From contig NC_018068.1 in the NCBI RefSeq assembly GCF_000255115.2, forward strand, positions 2,761,977 to 2,825,976: a stretch of DNA of 64,000 nt, given 5' to 3'. The stretch's first letter is position 1; the number at the start of each line of letters is the position of its first letter. The notes below the pieces were generated by a model, which saw only the letters and a list, made by a program, of their open reading frames with translations, made no database searches and was not told the DNA's origin. The translations under genes and the position numbers were made by a program. Shown one piece after another: positions 44,989-57,009 of the stretch. Origin of the DNA: Desulfosporosinus acidiphilus SJ4 (GTDB lineage: Bacteria; Bacillota; Desulfitobacteriia; Desulfitobacteriales; Desulfitobacteriaceae).

Positions 44989-45205
44989 TTATTGACCTAA
45001 CTGCCAGAACTCCTATAACAATAATTCTTTCTTCACATTAGGACAGCCGATGTTCGAAAACATAAATTAACCCAACAAAGGTGTACACATTTTCCGACTG
45101 ACATCCATTATCATAGAAATTTATTTACACCGCCTTTCTTCACATCAACTTTTCTCACCCAGTAAGGAGAAAAAAATGATAGTCTATCTCGACAATAACA
45201 AAGTT

Positions 45206-45222
45206 AGCAATAGTTGTGCCAA
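45206..45222 (-). promoter_or_regulatory. Sigma-54 promoter of the patA operon
   Basis: Minus strand TTGGCACA-ACTA-TTGCT is an almost perfect -24/-12 element. The predicted transcript starts near 45195, leaving a leader of about 225 nt before patA. It lies in the divergent region next to the sigma-54 activator gene at 45539. Its -24 half is also one arm of a perfect inverted repeat (45209-45256). Confidence 0.85.
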
Positions 45223-45256
45223 TCATTTAACTATTCTAATAATTGGCACAACTATT
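45209..45256. repeat. 15-bp inverted repeat duplicating the -24 element
   Basis: AATAGTTGTGCCAAT (45209-45223) and ATTGGCACAACTATT (45242-45256) are perfect complements 18 bp apart. The right arm gives a plus-strand TTGGCACA-ACTA followed by TTAAT, i.e. a -24 half facing the activator gene without the -12 GC. It could be an activator site, a dead promoter or a hairpin. Confidence 0.75.
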
Positions 45257-45327
45257 AATTAATTTCGCATATCTTCCCTTTTTGTTCTCAATAAATAGTT
45301 ATCTGACTATGTATAAAATAATCAAGG

Positions 45328-45367
45328 GCGCCTTAGGTAAACCAGCAAAACAGGTTATCTCGGCGCC
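45328..45367. other. Strong unexplained stem-loop upstream of the activator gene
   Basis: GGCGCC at each end, an inner stem of AG.TAA.ACC with GGTTATCT, and a loop of about 9 nt (AGCAAAACA). There is no T-tract. It lies upstream of the sigma-A promoter at 45478-45505, so it is not in that transcript; its role is unknown. Confidence 0.45.
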
Positions 45368-45477
45368 GTTGATATGTAAATATTATTATGAAGAAGATAC
45401 TACATTACCTTCTTAGATTAATACCTACCTTTGATGATAAACCCACTTACTTCTTGTAAATTCAATAACTTTCATTC

Positions 45478-45505
45478 TTGTTAATTGTATGCATTACTGT
45501 ATAAT
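45478..45505 (+). promoter_or_regulatory. Putative sigma-A promoter of the sigma-54 activator gene
   Basis: TTGTTA, 16-bp spacer, TATAAT. It lies 34 bp upstream of the ATG at 45539, so the leader would be short and carry AAAGGGG. Confidence 0.55.
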
Positions 45506-45538
45506 CTAGTTAATTCTAAATAAAGGGGCACTGCCATT

Positions 45539-48981
<3,443 letters not shown>

Positions 48982-49102
48982 CTATCTTATATTCCAAAAG
49001 AGCCGATAAAGGCCTTTTGTTTCCAATATAGTTACAATAGTAAGTCGTTCAATTGCATAGTTTTATTTTTTTTCAAGCTATCTTCTGTCCAGGGAAATCA
49101 AT

Positions 49103-49119
49103 ATGCAAAGATCGCGCCA
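49103..49119 (-). promoter_or_regulatory. Sigma-54 promoter of gdhA
   Basis: Minus strand TGGCGCG-ATCT-TTGCA fits the -24/-12 consensus with exact spacing, about 135 bp before the gdh start. The remaining 48970-49500 gap holds the gabT terminator and otherwise AT-rich DNA. Confidence 0.8.
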
Positions 49120-49423
49120 GAATTTCAGTCATTATGTGAACTGTCTGACAATTCATTCCAATATAATTATGTCTTATTACAAGTAGCTTGAATCAAGGGT
49201 TATCTCAAAAAAAATTGCAAAGGTAAATTCATTTTGTTACAGCCCGTAGATCTGCATCTTAGTTAATTGACCCACTTAATAGCACCAGAGCATTAAGTGA
49301 TTATTGAATGCATCCTACTGTGAGTGAACAACTTCTGGAAAATTTGGGCTGACAATAACTCCCCCTGAATAGCAATGTTATTGCAAATTCTAAGCAGTCT
49401 ATTATAAGAGAATTAAATAAAAG

Positions 49424-49458
49424 GCCATTAAGTGCCGGGCTATCCGGTACCTAATGGC
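49424..49458 (-). terminator. Terminator of gabT
   Basis: GCCATTA.GT.CCGG with CCGG.AC.TAATGGC forms a long stem with a small loop; on the minus strand CTTTTATTTAATT follows. It lies about 40 bp after the gabT stop. Confidence 0.8.
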
Positions 49459-49500
49459 GTATTTGCCGCTATTCAGAAAAGAAGAGTTTCTACAAAATCG

Positions 49501-50835
49501 TTATATATTTTGACGGCTAACTTTCGCAAAAGCGGCTTCTAAAATATTTAAGGCCTGCTCTAGCTGCTCGTTCGTGATAACCAGGGGCATTAACATCCTA
49601 ATGACATTTCCGAAAACCCCTGCCGAAATAATCAGAAGGCCATGTTTTAGACATTCTTGAGTAATTTGAGCCGTTTCCTCTTTGGCCGGTTCCTTGGTAA
49701 CCCGGTCTTTAACAAGTTCAATTCCAACCATAGCCCCCAAACACCGAATGTCCCCAATTAAAGAGTAAGTCTCCTGCATTGCCTTTAAACGCTCAACGAC
49801 GGTTCCGCCAATCCTATCTGCGCTTGATGAAAGATTTTCTTGCTGAATATAATCGATTGTTGCCACACCGGCAGCACAGGCAATTGGATTACCTGCATAG
49901 GTGCCCCCAAGCATTCCTGGTTCGGGAGCGTCCATGATTTCAGATTTGCCCACCACCGCACTTAAGGGAATCCCAGCGGCAATTGATTTTGCCATGGTCA
50001 TAAGATCTGGTTCTACTCCGTAATGTTCAACAGCAAACATTTTTCCTGTCCGGCCAAAACCTGTCTGAATCTCGTCGGCTATAAAGACGATGCCATTATT
50101 TGAGGCGATGGACTTCAGGCCCGGCAAAAACTCTTTAGGCGGGACAATAAAACCACCTTCCCCTTGTACCGGCTCGATAATCATAGCGGCAATGGTTTCC
50201 GGGGCTGCTTCAGCCGCAAAGAAACGTTCAAATTGTTCCAGACAGTGCATTCCGCATCCCGGGTAGGTTGATTTATAATAACAACGATAACAATAAGCTG
50301 ATGGAATTCTGTAAATTTCCGGAGCAAAGGGACCAAAACCAAATTTATAGGGTTTTACTTTACTTGTTAACCCCATGGTTAGATTTGTCCGCCCGTGAAA
50401 AGCCATTTCAAAAGCAATAATTCCAGTCTTTTTGGTATACGATCTGGCAATTTTTATAGCATTTTCCACGGCTTCGGCACCACTGTTACCGTAAGTTACT
50501 TTTAAATCGCCGGCTATAGGGGCAATTTTAGTCAGCCTTTCGGCCAGGTCAACCCATCCCTCATACATAGAAGTCATAAAACACGTATGAATTAATTTGT
50601 CTGCTTGATCCTTTATTGCCTTAACAACAGGTTTAGGACAATGGCCCGCATTTAAAACACCAATTCCACCATAAAAATCAATAAATTCATGACCATCAAC
50701 ATCGATTAGTAAGGCACCCTCTGCTTTTTCAATAAATAAAGGGGTTCCCTGTGAAATCCCCCGAGCTGTGCACTGATTTTTTCTCTCGATCAGTGCTTTA
50801 GATTTTGGTCCCGGCAGTGTAAGTTCTTGAGACAC
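49501..50835 (-). CDS. gabT: 4-aminobutyrate aminotransferase (class III)
   Basis: A 444-aa PLP enzyme. Motifs include FIDFYGGIGVLNAGHCPKPV, VTYGNSGAEAVENAIKIAR, FEMAFHGRTNLTMGLTSK, IIEPVQGEGGF, FIADEIQTGFGRTGKMFAVEHYGV and MTMAKSIAAGIPLSAVVGK with the PLP lysine, all in the GabT/ornithine-aminotransferase pattern. A cysteine-rich insert AYCYRCYYKSTYPGCGMHC at about 185-205 is typical of bacterial GabT. GTG at 50835 is 9 nt from GGGAGG; the TTG three codons earlier abuts the site and is rejected. It would convert GABA plus 2-oxoglutarate to succinate semialdehyde and glutamate. Confidence 0.9.
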   Translation of the reverse strand: MSQELTLPGPKSKALIERKNQCTARGISQGTPLFIEKAEGALLIDVDGHEFIDFYGGIGVLNAGHCPKPVVKAIKDQADKLIHTCFMTSMYEGWVDLAERLTKIAPIAGDLKVTYGNSGAEAVENAIKIARSYTKKTGIIAFEMAFHGRTNLTMGLTSKVKPYKFGFGPFAPEIYRIPSAYCYRCYYKSTYPGCGMHCLEQFERFFAAEAAPETIAAMIIEPVQGEGGFIVPPKEFLPGLKSIASNNGIVFIADEIQTGFGRTGKMFAVEHYGVEPDLMTMAKSIAAGIPLSAVVGKSEIMDAPEPGMLGGTYAGNPIACAAGVATIDYIQQENLSSSADRIGGTVVERLKAMQETYSLIGDIRCLGAMVGIELVKDRVTKEPAKEETAQITQECLKHGLLIISAGVFGNVIRMLMPLVITNEQLEQALNILEAAFAKVSRQNI

Positions 50836-50956
50836 CTGATACAACCTCCCGTTCTCATCTAAAATTTGTGTCTATTTACGATCCATTATAAGAGCTTTCT
50901 TTGGGTTGTCTCCTTTTAGAGGCGACAATCCTTGGGAACTATTCTGATATTGGCTA

Positions 50957-50973
50957 ATGCAAGTTTCAGGCCA
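50957..50973 (-). promoter_or_regulatory. Sigma-54 promoter of gabT
   Basis: Minus strand TTGGCCTG-AAAC-TTGCAT fits the -24/-12 consensus, about 125 bp before the GTG. The rest of the 50836-51245 gap holds the terminator at 51186-51217 and nothing else recognised. Confidence 0.78.
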
Positions 50974-51185
50974 ATTATTAGAGTTTCTAAAAATGGATTG
51001 TACAGGCAGCTTTCTTAATCATTACAAAGAGTCTTTAATGCAATCAAACATTAAGAGCTCCAAAGATTGTGGGATGTCGTATAGATAAACTGAGATCTTG
51101 TAATGCTCCAATGCATAAAATAATGCATAAATACAGCAAATAATCTACCCAAAACCCTTCCTCATACTACCCCCTTAAGATAAAA

Positions 51186-51217
51186 GGAGTTGTAACCGAC
51201 CTGTCTGTTACAACTCC
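51186..51217 (-). terminator. Terminator of the zinc-ribbon gene
   Basis: GGAGTTGTAAC/GTTACAACTCC is a perfect 11-bp stem; on the minus strand TTTTATC follows. It lies 30 bp after the stop of the 98-aa gene. Confidence 0.8.
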
Positions 51218-51245
51218 ACGACTCAAACCACAATACCCTACTGCA

Positions 51246-51542
51246 TTAACATTCAGCATCTTCGGGATTGAGTTCAAAATACTCGACCATTTTTATTAAA
51301 TCATTGTATTTATTTAAAGCCCAAGGATAAGGGGTTCCACATTGATGACAATAGGATGACTCTACTCCTCCTATAAACGCATTACATTTGATACAATTAG
51401 AGATATTCTTTGCGTTAAAGGTCTCAAAATCCTTCGTTTCGCTCTCAGTAACTTTCATACTTGATCTGTTAATCATATAATACGTCCTTTCAAACATATT
51501 AATGCTTGCATCTTGTTTTCGGCATAATTGATTGACAGTCAC
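51246..51542 (-). CDS. Small zinc-ribbon-like protein (98 aa)
   Basis: The C-terminal half carries NCIKCNAFIG...SSYCHQCGTPYP, two CxxC pairs of zinc-ribbon type. The N-terminal half is polar without recognised motif. GTG start with AGGGGG 8 nt upstream. Function unknown; the fold suggests protein or nucleic-acid contact. It is monocistronic, between gabT and a small membrane protein. Confidence 0.7.
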   Translation of the reverse strand: MTVNQLCRKQDASINMFERTYYMINRSSMKVTESETKDFETFNAKNISNCIKCNAFIGGVESSYCHQCGTPYPWALNKYNDLIKMVEYFELNPEDAEC

Positions 51543-51675
51543 AGTTATTCCCCCTTGGAAAGCCGTATTTTCACCAATATAAGCATTTGTTAACCTTTTA
51601 GAGACTCATGGATTGAAGAATCAAATATTAATATTGCAATTTCCATGCCATTGCGTCTCTGGCGGTCTGAAACTC

Positions 51676-51709
51676 AACGAGGAAGACCAAATTTTTGGTC
51701 TTCCTCGTT
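51676..51709. terminator. Bidirectional terminator hairpin
   Basis: AACGAGGAAGACCAA and its complement form a stem of about 15 bp with a very small AT loop. It lies about 70 bp after the stop of the 81-aa membrane protein gene and upstream of the zinc-ribbon gene. Confidence 0.75.
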
Positions 51710-51777
51710 TCCTATTTATGTTCCGATATATAGATATTTCAACCTTTTAAAGTTTCAATTTCGAATACCAACTCTAT

Positions 51778-52023
51778 CTACAATTGCATATTTAAACCGG
51801 ACTTACCAAATAAAATAGCAGAGATTATCAGCAGGCGCAGGGCTTCCCAATATGAAATTTCTCTGATGTTAAAAATACGAGTTATTGTAATATTCCATAA
51901 CCACATTAGAACACCACTAACTATAAACAACAGCACAATCCATAGTAATAACATTGAAAATATGCCGCCCATTATTCCTGGAAAAAAACTCATCGGACTG
52001 CCACCAAAAGAAATATCATGCAT
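51778..52023 (-). CDS. Small membrane protein of unknown function (81 aa)
   Basis: AAGGAG lies 10 nt before the ATG. A glycine- and phenylalanine-rich start (SFFPGIMGGIF) leads into a long membrane helix (about 20-43) and a weaker hydrophobic segment near the C-terminus (ALRLLIISAILFG). I do not recognise the family. A strong terminator follows. Confidence 0.6.
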   Translation of the reverse strand: MHDISFGGSPMSFFPGIMGGIFSMLLLWIVLLFIVSGVLMWLWNITITRIFNIREISYWEALRLLIISAILFGKSGLNMQL

Positions 52024-52115
52024 ATATAACTCACTCCTTATATCCTGATCTAACTATAGGGTTCTAAATAGATAAGAAAAAGGCGTAGGATATTCTAGCT
52101 ATCTTACAAATATTC

Positions 52116-53084
52116 TTAGTATATTAGTTTAATAGTTTCTAACTGCTTAATCTTATTCTTTAATATATACTGATTTACCTCATTATTTCTAATTTCATTT
52201 ATTATTTCCGAGGTTGTTTCGTCATTGTCAGAAGCTAAGTTTAAATACGTCTGTAAATGTTTGATACATTGATTTAAGTAAAATAAATGAAAGCACTTCT
52301 TCGAACATAAACCACCTTTACGATCTAGAAAATCCTTGTTAATATATTCCAGTAAATCGAATTCTCCTATTTTGAGTGTCTGAGTATCTTGAATTCTCAA
52401 ATCATCTTTGTTAATTTTTTGGGGATCAAATATTCTTCTATCTACGTTACAAATTGCCAAACCATTATTAATACATCCCATACAGACAAACGATCTTTCA
52501 GGTGCTATATCCCCCTCATGCAAATTTCCCTTACAAAAAACACATTCCAAATTTAAGGGGTCATTAACATAGATTACCTTAGGTCTGTTTTTTCTTATAC
52601 TCTCACGTGTTTTTACTTCTAACCCTTTAATACTCTCGATTTTTTTGATTTCATACTCATCATCTGTTTCAAAATAGGCTTGTCTTTCGTGGGATGTGCT
52701 GATAAGCCAAGGCTTTTGTTTTTTGATAAAAGATAAGTCTTCGAGCAAATTTGGTTGCAGCCAAGAATACAATGAATTTGCAGCGTCTAATAAGATTTTT
52801 TTGGCGCCATCCTGAGTTCTATAATAATAGACTAAGGCCGGCTTTTGTTGCCGTCCAAAGCAATCCCTTCCTGACCATAATCTTGTCCCCGGCCATTCGT
52901 ATTGTTCTTTTTTTTCGATTAGGAACGTTGACAAACCTTTTAATACATTATTCATAGTTTCCGACGGGATATCGCCTTGCCTGGCGTTTTGTCTAACAAC
53001 AAGTATAAATTGCTCACACTCGCTGAAAGCAAGATCCAACAAATCTTTATAAACCTTGTCTTTAGGATCAGAAGTTATATACAT
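52116..53084 (-). CDS. Unknown cysteine-containing protein (322 aa)
   Basis: A soluble protein with an N-terminal helical part containing EWPGTRLWSGRD and ALVYYYRTQDGAKKILLD (about 65-105) and a C-terminal part with paired cysteines: LECVFCKGNL, FVCMGCINNGL and GLCSKKCFH (about 185-265), possibly a zinc-binding or treble-clef-like module. I cannot name a family. GGGAG is 8 nt before the ATG at 53084; nearer starts at 53093 and 53090 are too close. It stands next to the YjcZ-like genes and the MoxR/VWA cassette and could be an accessory gene. Confidence 0.65.
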   Translation of the reverse strand: MYITSDPKDKVYKDLLDLAFSECEQFILVVRQNARQGDIPSETMNNVLKGLSTFLIEKKEQYEWPGTRLWSGRDCFGRQQKPALVYYYRTQDGAKKILLDAANSLYSWLQPNLLEDLSFIKKQKPWLISTSHERQAYFETDDEYEIKKIESIKGLEVKTRESIRKNRPKVIYVNDPLNLECVFCKGNLHEGDIAPERSFVCMGCINNGLAICNVDRRIFDPQKINKDDLRIQDTQTLKIGEFDLLEYINKDFLDRKGGLCSKKCFHLFYLNQCIKHLQTYLNLASDNDETTSEIINEIRNNEVNQYILKNKIKQLETIKLIY

Positions 53085-53271
53085 AACCATCACTCCCTAT
53101 ATAAGTTTAACAAGTTCTCTGAGAGAGTATTTTAATTTGGGGTTCTCGTATCATTTATTCCATACAAAGGATATTAATCCTTTATTCGTTAATACTTTTG
53201 TTCGGGGACAGTGATTCTTTAATTCAACGATAATTCTTGTTCAAAATTCATGTATTATTTTTAAGAGGTGA

Positions 53272-53296
53272 GACTGCCAGTTCAAAACTGACAGTC
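53272..53296 (-). terminator. Terminator after the YjcZ-like genes (copy of 23292-23316)
   Basis: GACTGCCAGTT, short loop, AACTGACAGTC. Nearly the same hairpin lies behind the YjcZ-like remnant at 23.3 kb. On the minus strand the tail is CACCTCTTAAAAATAA, a weak T-tract. The rest of the gap 53085-53394 shows no gene. Confidence 0.5.
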
Positions 53297-53394
53297 CAAT
53301 AGATTTTCAGACAATTACTACCTGAGCTTTTTATTAACGTCATACCCGTAGTATGCCATTCCCCTATCAGGAATGTCTGAGCGTCTCTATAGAA

Positions 53395-53529
53395 TTAGAA
53401 GATCACTCCGAGTGCTATTAAGATCAAAATGGCAATAGCAATAATTCCCGCTCCGACACAGCCGCCGCCGAAGCCGTAGCCACCACCATAGCAGCAGCCG
53501 TATCCTCCCATACCTCCATAACCGTACAT
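53395..53529 (-). CDS. YjcZ-like glycine-rich mini-protein (44 aa)
   Basis: Starts MYGYGGMGGYGCCYGGGYGF and ends in the hydrophobic helix GIIAIAILILIALGVIF. This Gly/Tyr/Cys-rich head with a short membrane tail is typical of the YjcZ/sporulation-associated mini-protein family of Firmicutes. GAAAGGAGGA lies before the ATG. It is tandem with a paralogue 27 bp upstream. Below usual ORF cut-offs. Confidence 0.8.
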   Translation of the reverse strand: MYGYGGMGGYGCCYGGGYGFGGGCVGAGIIAIAILILIALGVIF

Positions 53530-53556
53530 AAAGTCATCCTCCTTTCATTTCTGGTT

Positions 53557-53670
53557 TTAGAATACGATTCCCATCGCAATTAACAAAAGAATAATTACTA
53601 CTACGATTCCAATACCTGCACCAAAGCCGAAACCACCGCCGCAAGCACCACCAGCTCCACCAAATGCCAT
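53557..53670 (-). CDS. Second YjcZ-like glycine-rich mini-protein (37 aa)
   Basis: Starts MAFGGAGGACGGGFGFGAG and continues with the hydrophobic helix IGIVVVIILLLIAMGIVF. GAAAGGAGG precedes the ATG. It is a paralogue of the 53395-53529 gene and first of the pair. A single-membrane-helix mini-protein, probably spore- or envelope-associated by analogy with the family. Confidence 0.78.
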   Translation of the reverse strand: MAFGGAGGACGGGFGFGAGIGIVVVIILLLIAMGIVF

Positions 53671-53785
53671 CTCATTTCCTCCTTTCTAACAAACCTAGTA
53701 CAAAATATGCAAGAAGCCTGTAATATTCTACATGTTTTCCCAAATATTAACTTTCAAATTTAATGTCCATTAACCATTTCCAAAT

Positions 53786-53834
53786 AATTCACCAAATAAC
53801 CCCTGAAATAGTTCCAGGAGTTATTTGGTGAATT
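53786..53834. terminator. Very strong hairpin after the VWA gene
   Basis: AATTCACCAAATAAC plus CCTG pairs with CAGG plus GTTATTTGGTGAATT: about 20 bp with one mismatch and a 9-nt loop. It lies 43 bp after the stop of the VWA-metallopeptidase gene, between it and the YjcZ-like genes. Confidence 0.75.
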
Positions 53835-53876
53835 ACTTGTATTATAATTTCTGTATTATTTATTTAAATTGAATCA

Positions 53877-55352
53877 TCAGATATGCATACTTTCTTGGTC
53901 ATTCATCGAATATCCATCTCTTCGAACGTCACTCATTGTTAAAGTCTCATCTTTGGCCGCAATAATCTTAAGTTTTTTAACCGCACCATAAGCCTCTTCT
54001 AAAGAAAGCTCATCTCCTCCCCCAGAAAGAACCCATAATGTTTTATACCCTCTGGGTAATGCTTGAAGCTTATTTTCCCCTTTACCATCTGTGAAATAAA
54101 CCAATAAGTTAACTCTATGATGATTGGCGTATTCAAAAACCGGGGTAAACTTAGTGCCACCTCTATTATGAATTCTTTCTTTTACATCCTTTACAGTTTT
54201 AACGTCATACACACGTCTAATATCACTGTCACATTCGACAATCGTAATTTCATGCTTATAATTTTTTACAATATCCAGTACTTCTTTGATGGCTTGGTTA
54301 AATTCTGCATCACTAATGCTCCCGCTGATATCCAGGGCAACTACAATTTTTGCCAGATAGTTCCTAAGCTGACCTCTTAAATCTAAGCGATCGGGCTGTC
54401 TTCTGTTTCTTCTTGTGATTGTCTTCTTTTGATGACCTGCAACAGTTCCCATTAATCTCTTAAGATATAAGTTCCAAGGCAATTCACCCTTGCTATTTTT
54501 AAGTGAGGAGATCAAACCTTCTAAATAATTTGGGAGATTGTCTTTTTGAACGATATTAAGATATTTCTCAGTAAATTCCTGAAGTGTTTTCTCATCGATA
54601 GAACTAGAATCTTCCCAGATATCGTGGGCTTTTTCCGGGTTATAATCCGTTTCTATTTTTTCATCGCTATTAAGCTTGGGATTATCATCATCAACCTTAT
54701 CTTCGCTTTCGTCTTTATCTTTATCTTTATCTTTAACTTCATCTTGATCATCATTTTCATCCTGTAAATCTATGGCAGCTTGAATATTCTCCGCATAATA
54801 TTCAAAAGGTTTAAAAGGCAAAAGTTCTAAAGAGTAATGTAAATTTACCCATTCTAGGGTTACGGCATAGGGCGGCAGATTGTCTAAATATTTATTAACA
54901 ACTACATTCATTGCCATATTAAGAGCCAGCTTGCTATAATCCTTTAATTTTTTTGCTCTCAGCAAATGCATGGATAAAATGTGAAGTATTTCATGTTTAA
55001 TTGTACTTTCCATTTGTTCGGGATTAAGATCTAAAAAAATTAAGGGATTAAAATATATGACATACTGAGCTCTTTTAAAATTCACTGCCGTCGGACTACT
55101 AATGTCAAATCGTATTTCTCTTGCCATTTGGAGCAAAAAATAACCGTAAAAATTATCTTTATCCTCCAATAGATTTAGATTTACCTTATCAACCAAGCTA
55201 AAAAATGCTTCTTTAAAATCCTTTGGGATAACAATTTCAGTTTCATTATTAACTCTCTTTGATTTCAAATAAATATTAATAATGTTATTTGCTTGTTCAT
55301 AAAGCTCTTTTACTTGGTTAGCAAATCGGTTAATAAATTCAATCTCTTCCAT
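53877..55352 (-). CDS. Putative metallopeptidase with C-terminal VWA-like domain (DUF2201 type)
   Basis: A 491-aa protein. The N-terminal domain contains the zincin motif H120-E-I-L-H124 (TIKHEILHILSMH) with hydrophobic surroundings. A very acidic/lysine linker (KDKDKDKDESED) lies at about 200-230. The C-terminal VWA-like domain has the MIDAS motif VVALDISGSISDAEF near 343 and FTDGKGE near 430. Such proteins pair with MoxR AAA+ ATPases. AAGGTG lies before the ATG. Ancestrally the gene followed the MoxR gene by 16 bp; an insertion sequence now separates them. Confidence 0.85.
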   Translation of the reverse strand: MEEIEFINRFANQVKELYEQANNIINIYLKSKRVNNETEIVIPKDFKEAFFSLVDKVNLNLLEDKDNFYGYFLLQMAREIRFDISSPTAVNFKRAQYVIYFNPLIFLDLNPEQMESTIKHEILHILSMHLLRAKKLKDYSKLALNMAMNVVVNKYLDNLPPYAVTLEWVNLHYSLELLPFKPFEYYAENIQAAIDLQDENDDQDEVKDKDKDKDESEDKVDDDNPKLNSDEKIETDYNPEKAHDIWEDSSSIDEKTLQEFTEKYLNIVQKDNLPNYLEGLISSLKNSKGELPWNLYLKRLMGTVAGHQKKTITRRNRRQPDRLDLRGQLRNYLAKIVVALDISGSISDAEFNQAIKEVLDIVKNYKHEITIVECDSDIRRVYDVKTVKDVKERIHNRGGTKFTPVFEYANHHRVNLLVYFTDGKGENKLQALPRGYKTLWVLSGGGDELSLEEAYGAVKKLKIIAAKDETLTMSDVRRDGYSMNDQESMHI

Positions 55353-55370
55353 AGAGTTTTCACCTTACTT

Positions 55371-57007
55371 AGGGATTACTGAACAGTCCCCATATTTTTA
55401 GTTTCTAGGCAACAAACAAAATCTCCCAACTCGAAAAAAGGCGTTTCCCAAAAAAGGTACAAAAGATCCCGGAGGCGCTTCCCCAGGTTCATGATGATGA
55501 ACTGTAAGCCAATGACCGTCTCACTCGTTTCTTTGAGACGTACCATTATTCGACCTAGTCCATAACGACGTTTTCCTTCACCGAATTTCGCCTCGACTGC
55601 ATTTCTTAGGCCTGCCTCTTGTTTCTCTAGCCGCCTTTGTTCTAAATGCTCTTTTTTATCCTTCGAGGGTCGACCTAGTTTGGGCCCGTTAAGCCGAATG
55701 CCATGTAACTTGCAGTACTGCAGGTTGTCTCGGTTCCGATATATTTTATCGGCAATCACGGATTCAGGATAGTTTCCATGGCGCTCCTTATAGGTTTCTA
55801 CCGAATCAATCAGGGTGGTGCCCTCATTAAAGGCTTCCCAACTCAACTTCTCGATCCAAGCAAATCCGTTGACGATACTTATGGCAACTTTCGCTCCAAA
55901 TTCTGTGGCTGCTGTTTTTTTACCCCTCACAATCGGGCGAACATGCGGTTGGCTAATGCTCACGATACGCTCTTCTATAGTGTGGACTCGTTTGTCATAC
56001 ATGGTTTTTTGCTGTTCAAAGAGTGTTTGTATGGTTTCTAAGTCTTTTTGCTGCCGTTTACTGAGTCCTTCTGGGTACTTGGCTGATAGTTTCAAGACGA
56101 TCTGAAGGTCTCTTGTAACGAAGCTCAGCTGTTTCCGAATGGCCTTGCGGATTTCACGACTTCTGGGTTTCCGATTCTTTTCTAACTTCAGATAGAGTTT
56201 ACGTGCCTTTTGTCGATAGGTTCTTGGCTTGAGCTCTTTCCCTATTTGATTCTCATGCAAGGTGTCCACCATGGCCTCTAACTTTTCCCGTGCGTCATTT
56301 AGTAGAGAAAAATCCGTGGGATATTTCACATCGGCCGGGGTGCATGTGGCATCCAAAATGAGTTTTCCGTGGTTTTGTTGGGGTGGTTGCTCACTGCTTG
56401 CTTGATCTTCACGACGATTGTCGTCTGTACAACCTGAACTTGGTGGGGGAGTGTTTTGATCTTTATGATCTTCAGTTTCCGTCTTTGTTTCTCCCTTACA
56501 TAAGGCTTCGTTCAGTTCAGCAATTACCTTAGCGTCGAGGCGTTTCCGAAAATGGACCATACTCGATGAATCGAACGGTGGAGTGGTTTGAAATTCCTCC
56601 AGCCCGATGAAGTATTGCAAATAGGGGTTTTCCATGATTTGTTGGACGGTTTCTTCGTCGGAAAATCCACACTTTTCTTTGATGATGAGGGCACCCAATG
56701 CGACACGAACTGGTTTCGCAACATTTCCAGTATGCTTTGGGAAATGAGAAGCATATCGCTCTTCAACAACGTTCCAGGGAATCAAATCGGCCATCTTGAC
56801 CCAACGGTTATTCGCATCAAGTTTGCCGCCTGCAAAAAATCTGAAGTCTTCGAGTAAGCTAATTTGACCTGTAGGTTTTCGGTACATTTTCGTCCCCCAT
56901 CTGCAAGGTTTTTCGACCATATTCATCCTTTATCTTGCTTTATTATACCACGAAAATGGCCTTAGTTCCTACTCCCATGCAGGTTTCGAGGTTATTCAGT
57001 AATCCCT
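55371..57007 (-). mobile_element. Complete insertion sequence, 1637 bp, 4-bp target duplication
   Basis: Ends AGGGATTACTGAA at 55371-55383 and, as complement, at 56995-57007, flanked by ACTT at 55367-55370 and 57008-57011. A single intact transposase gene fills it. It sits exactly between the MoxR and VWA genes; the right copy of the duplication supplies part of the MoxR stop codon. Family assignment IS5/IS1182-like is tentative. Confidence 0.88.
55376..56887 (-). CDS. DDE transposase of the 55.4-57.0 kb insertion sequence
   Basis: A 503-aa transposase. DUF772-like N-terminus (VRVALGALIIKEKCGFSDEETVQQI, then PPFDSSSMVHFRKRL). Catalytic candidates: D in LILDATCTPADVKYPTD (about 195), D in SVIADKIYRNRDN (about 380) and E in NAVEAKFGEGKRRYG (about 440). 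The ATG at 56887 has GGGGG 6 nt upstream; the open frame extends 13 codons further. The gene stops 5 bp from the left end of the element. Intact and possibly active. Different family from the element at 6.1 kb. Confidence 0.9.
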   Translation of the reverse strand: MYRKPTGQISLLEDFRFFAGGKLDANNRWVKMADLIPWNVVEERYASHFPKHTGNVAKPVRVALGALIIKEKCGFSDEETVQQIMENPYLQYFIGLEEFQTTPPFDSSSMVHFRKRLDAKVIAELNEALCKGETKTETEDHKDQNTPPPSSGCTDDNRREDQASSEQPPQQNHGKLILDATCTPADVKYPTDFSLLNDAREKLEAMVDTLHENQIGKELKPRTYRQKARKLYLKLEKNRKPRSREIRKAIRKQLSFVTRDLQIVLKLSAKYPEGLSKRQQKDLETIQTLFEQQKTMYDKRVHTIEERIVSISQPHVRPIVRGKKTAATEFGAKVAISIVNGFAWIEKLSWEAFNEGTTLIDSVETYKERHGNYPESVIADKIYRNRDNLQYCKLHGIRLNGPKLGRPSKDKKEHLEQRRLEKQEAGLRNAVEAKFGEGKRRYGLGRIMVRLKETSETVIGLQFIIMNLGKRLRDLLYLFWETPFFELGDFVCCLETKNMGTVQ

Positions 57008-57009
57008 AC

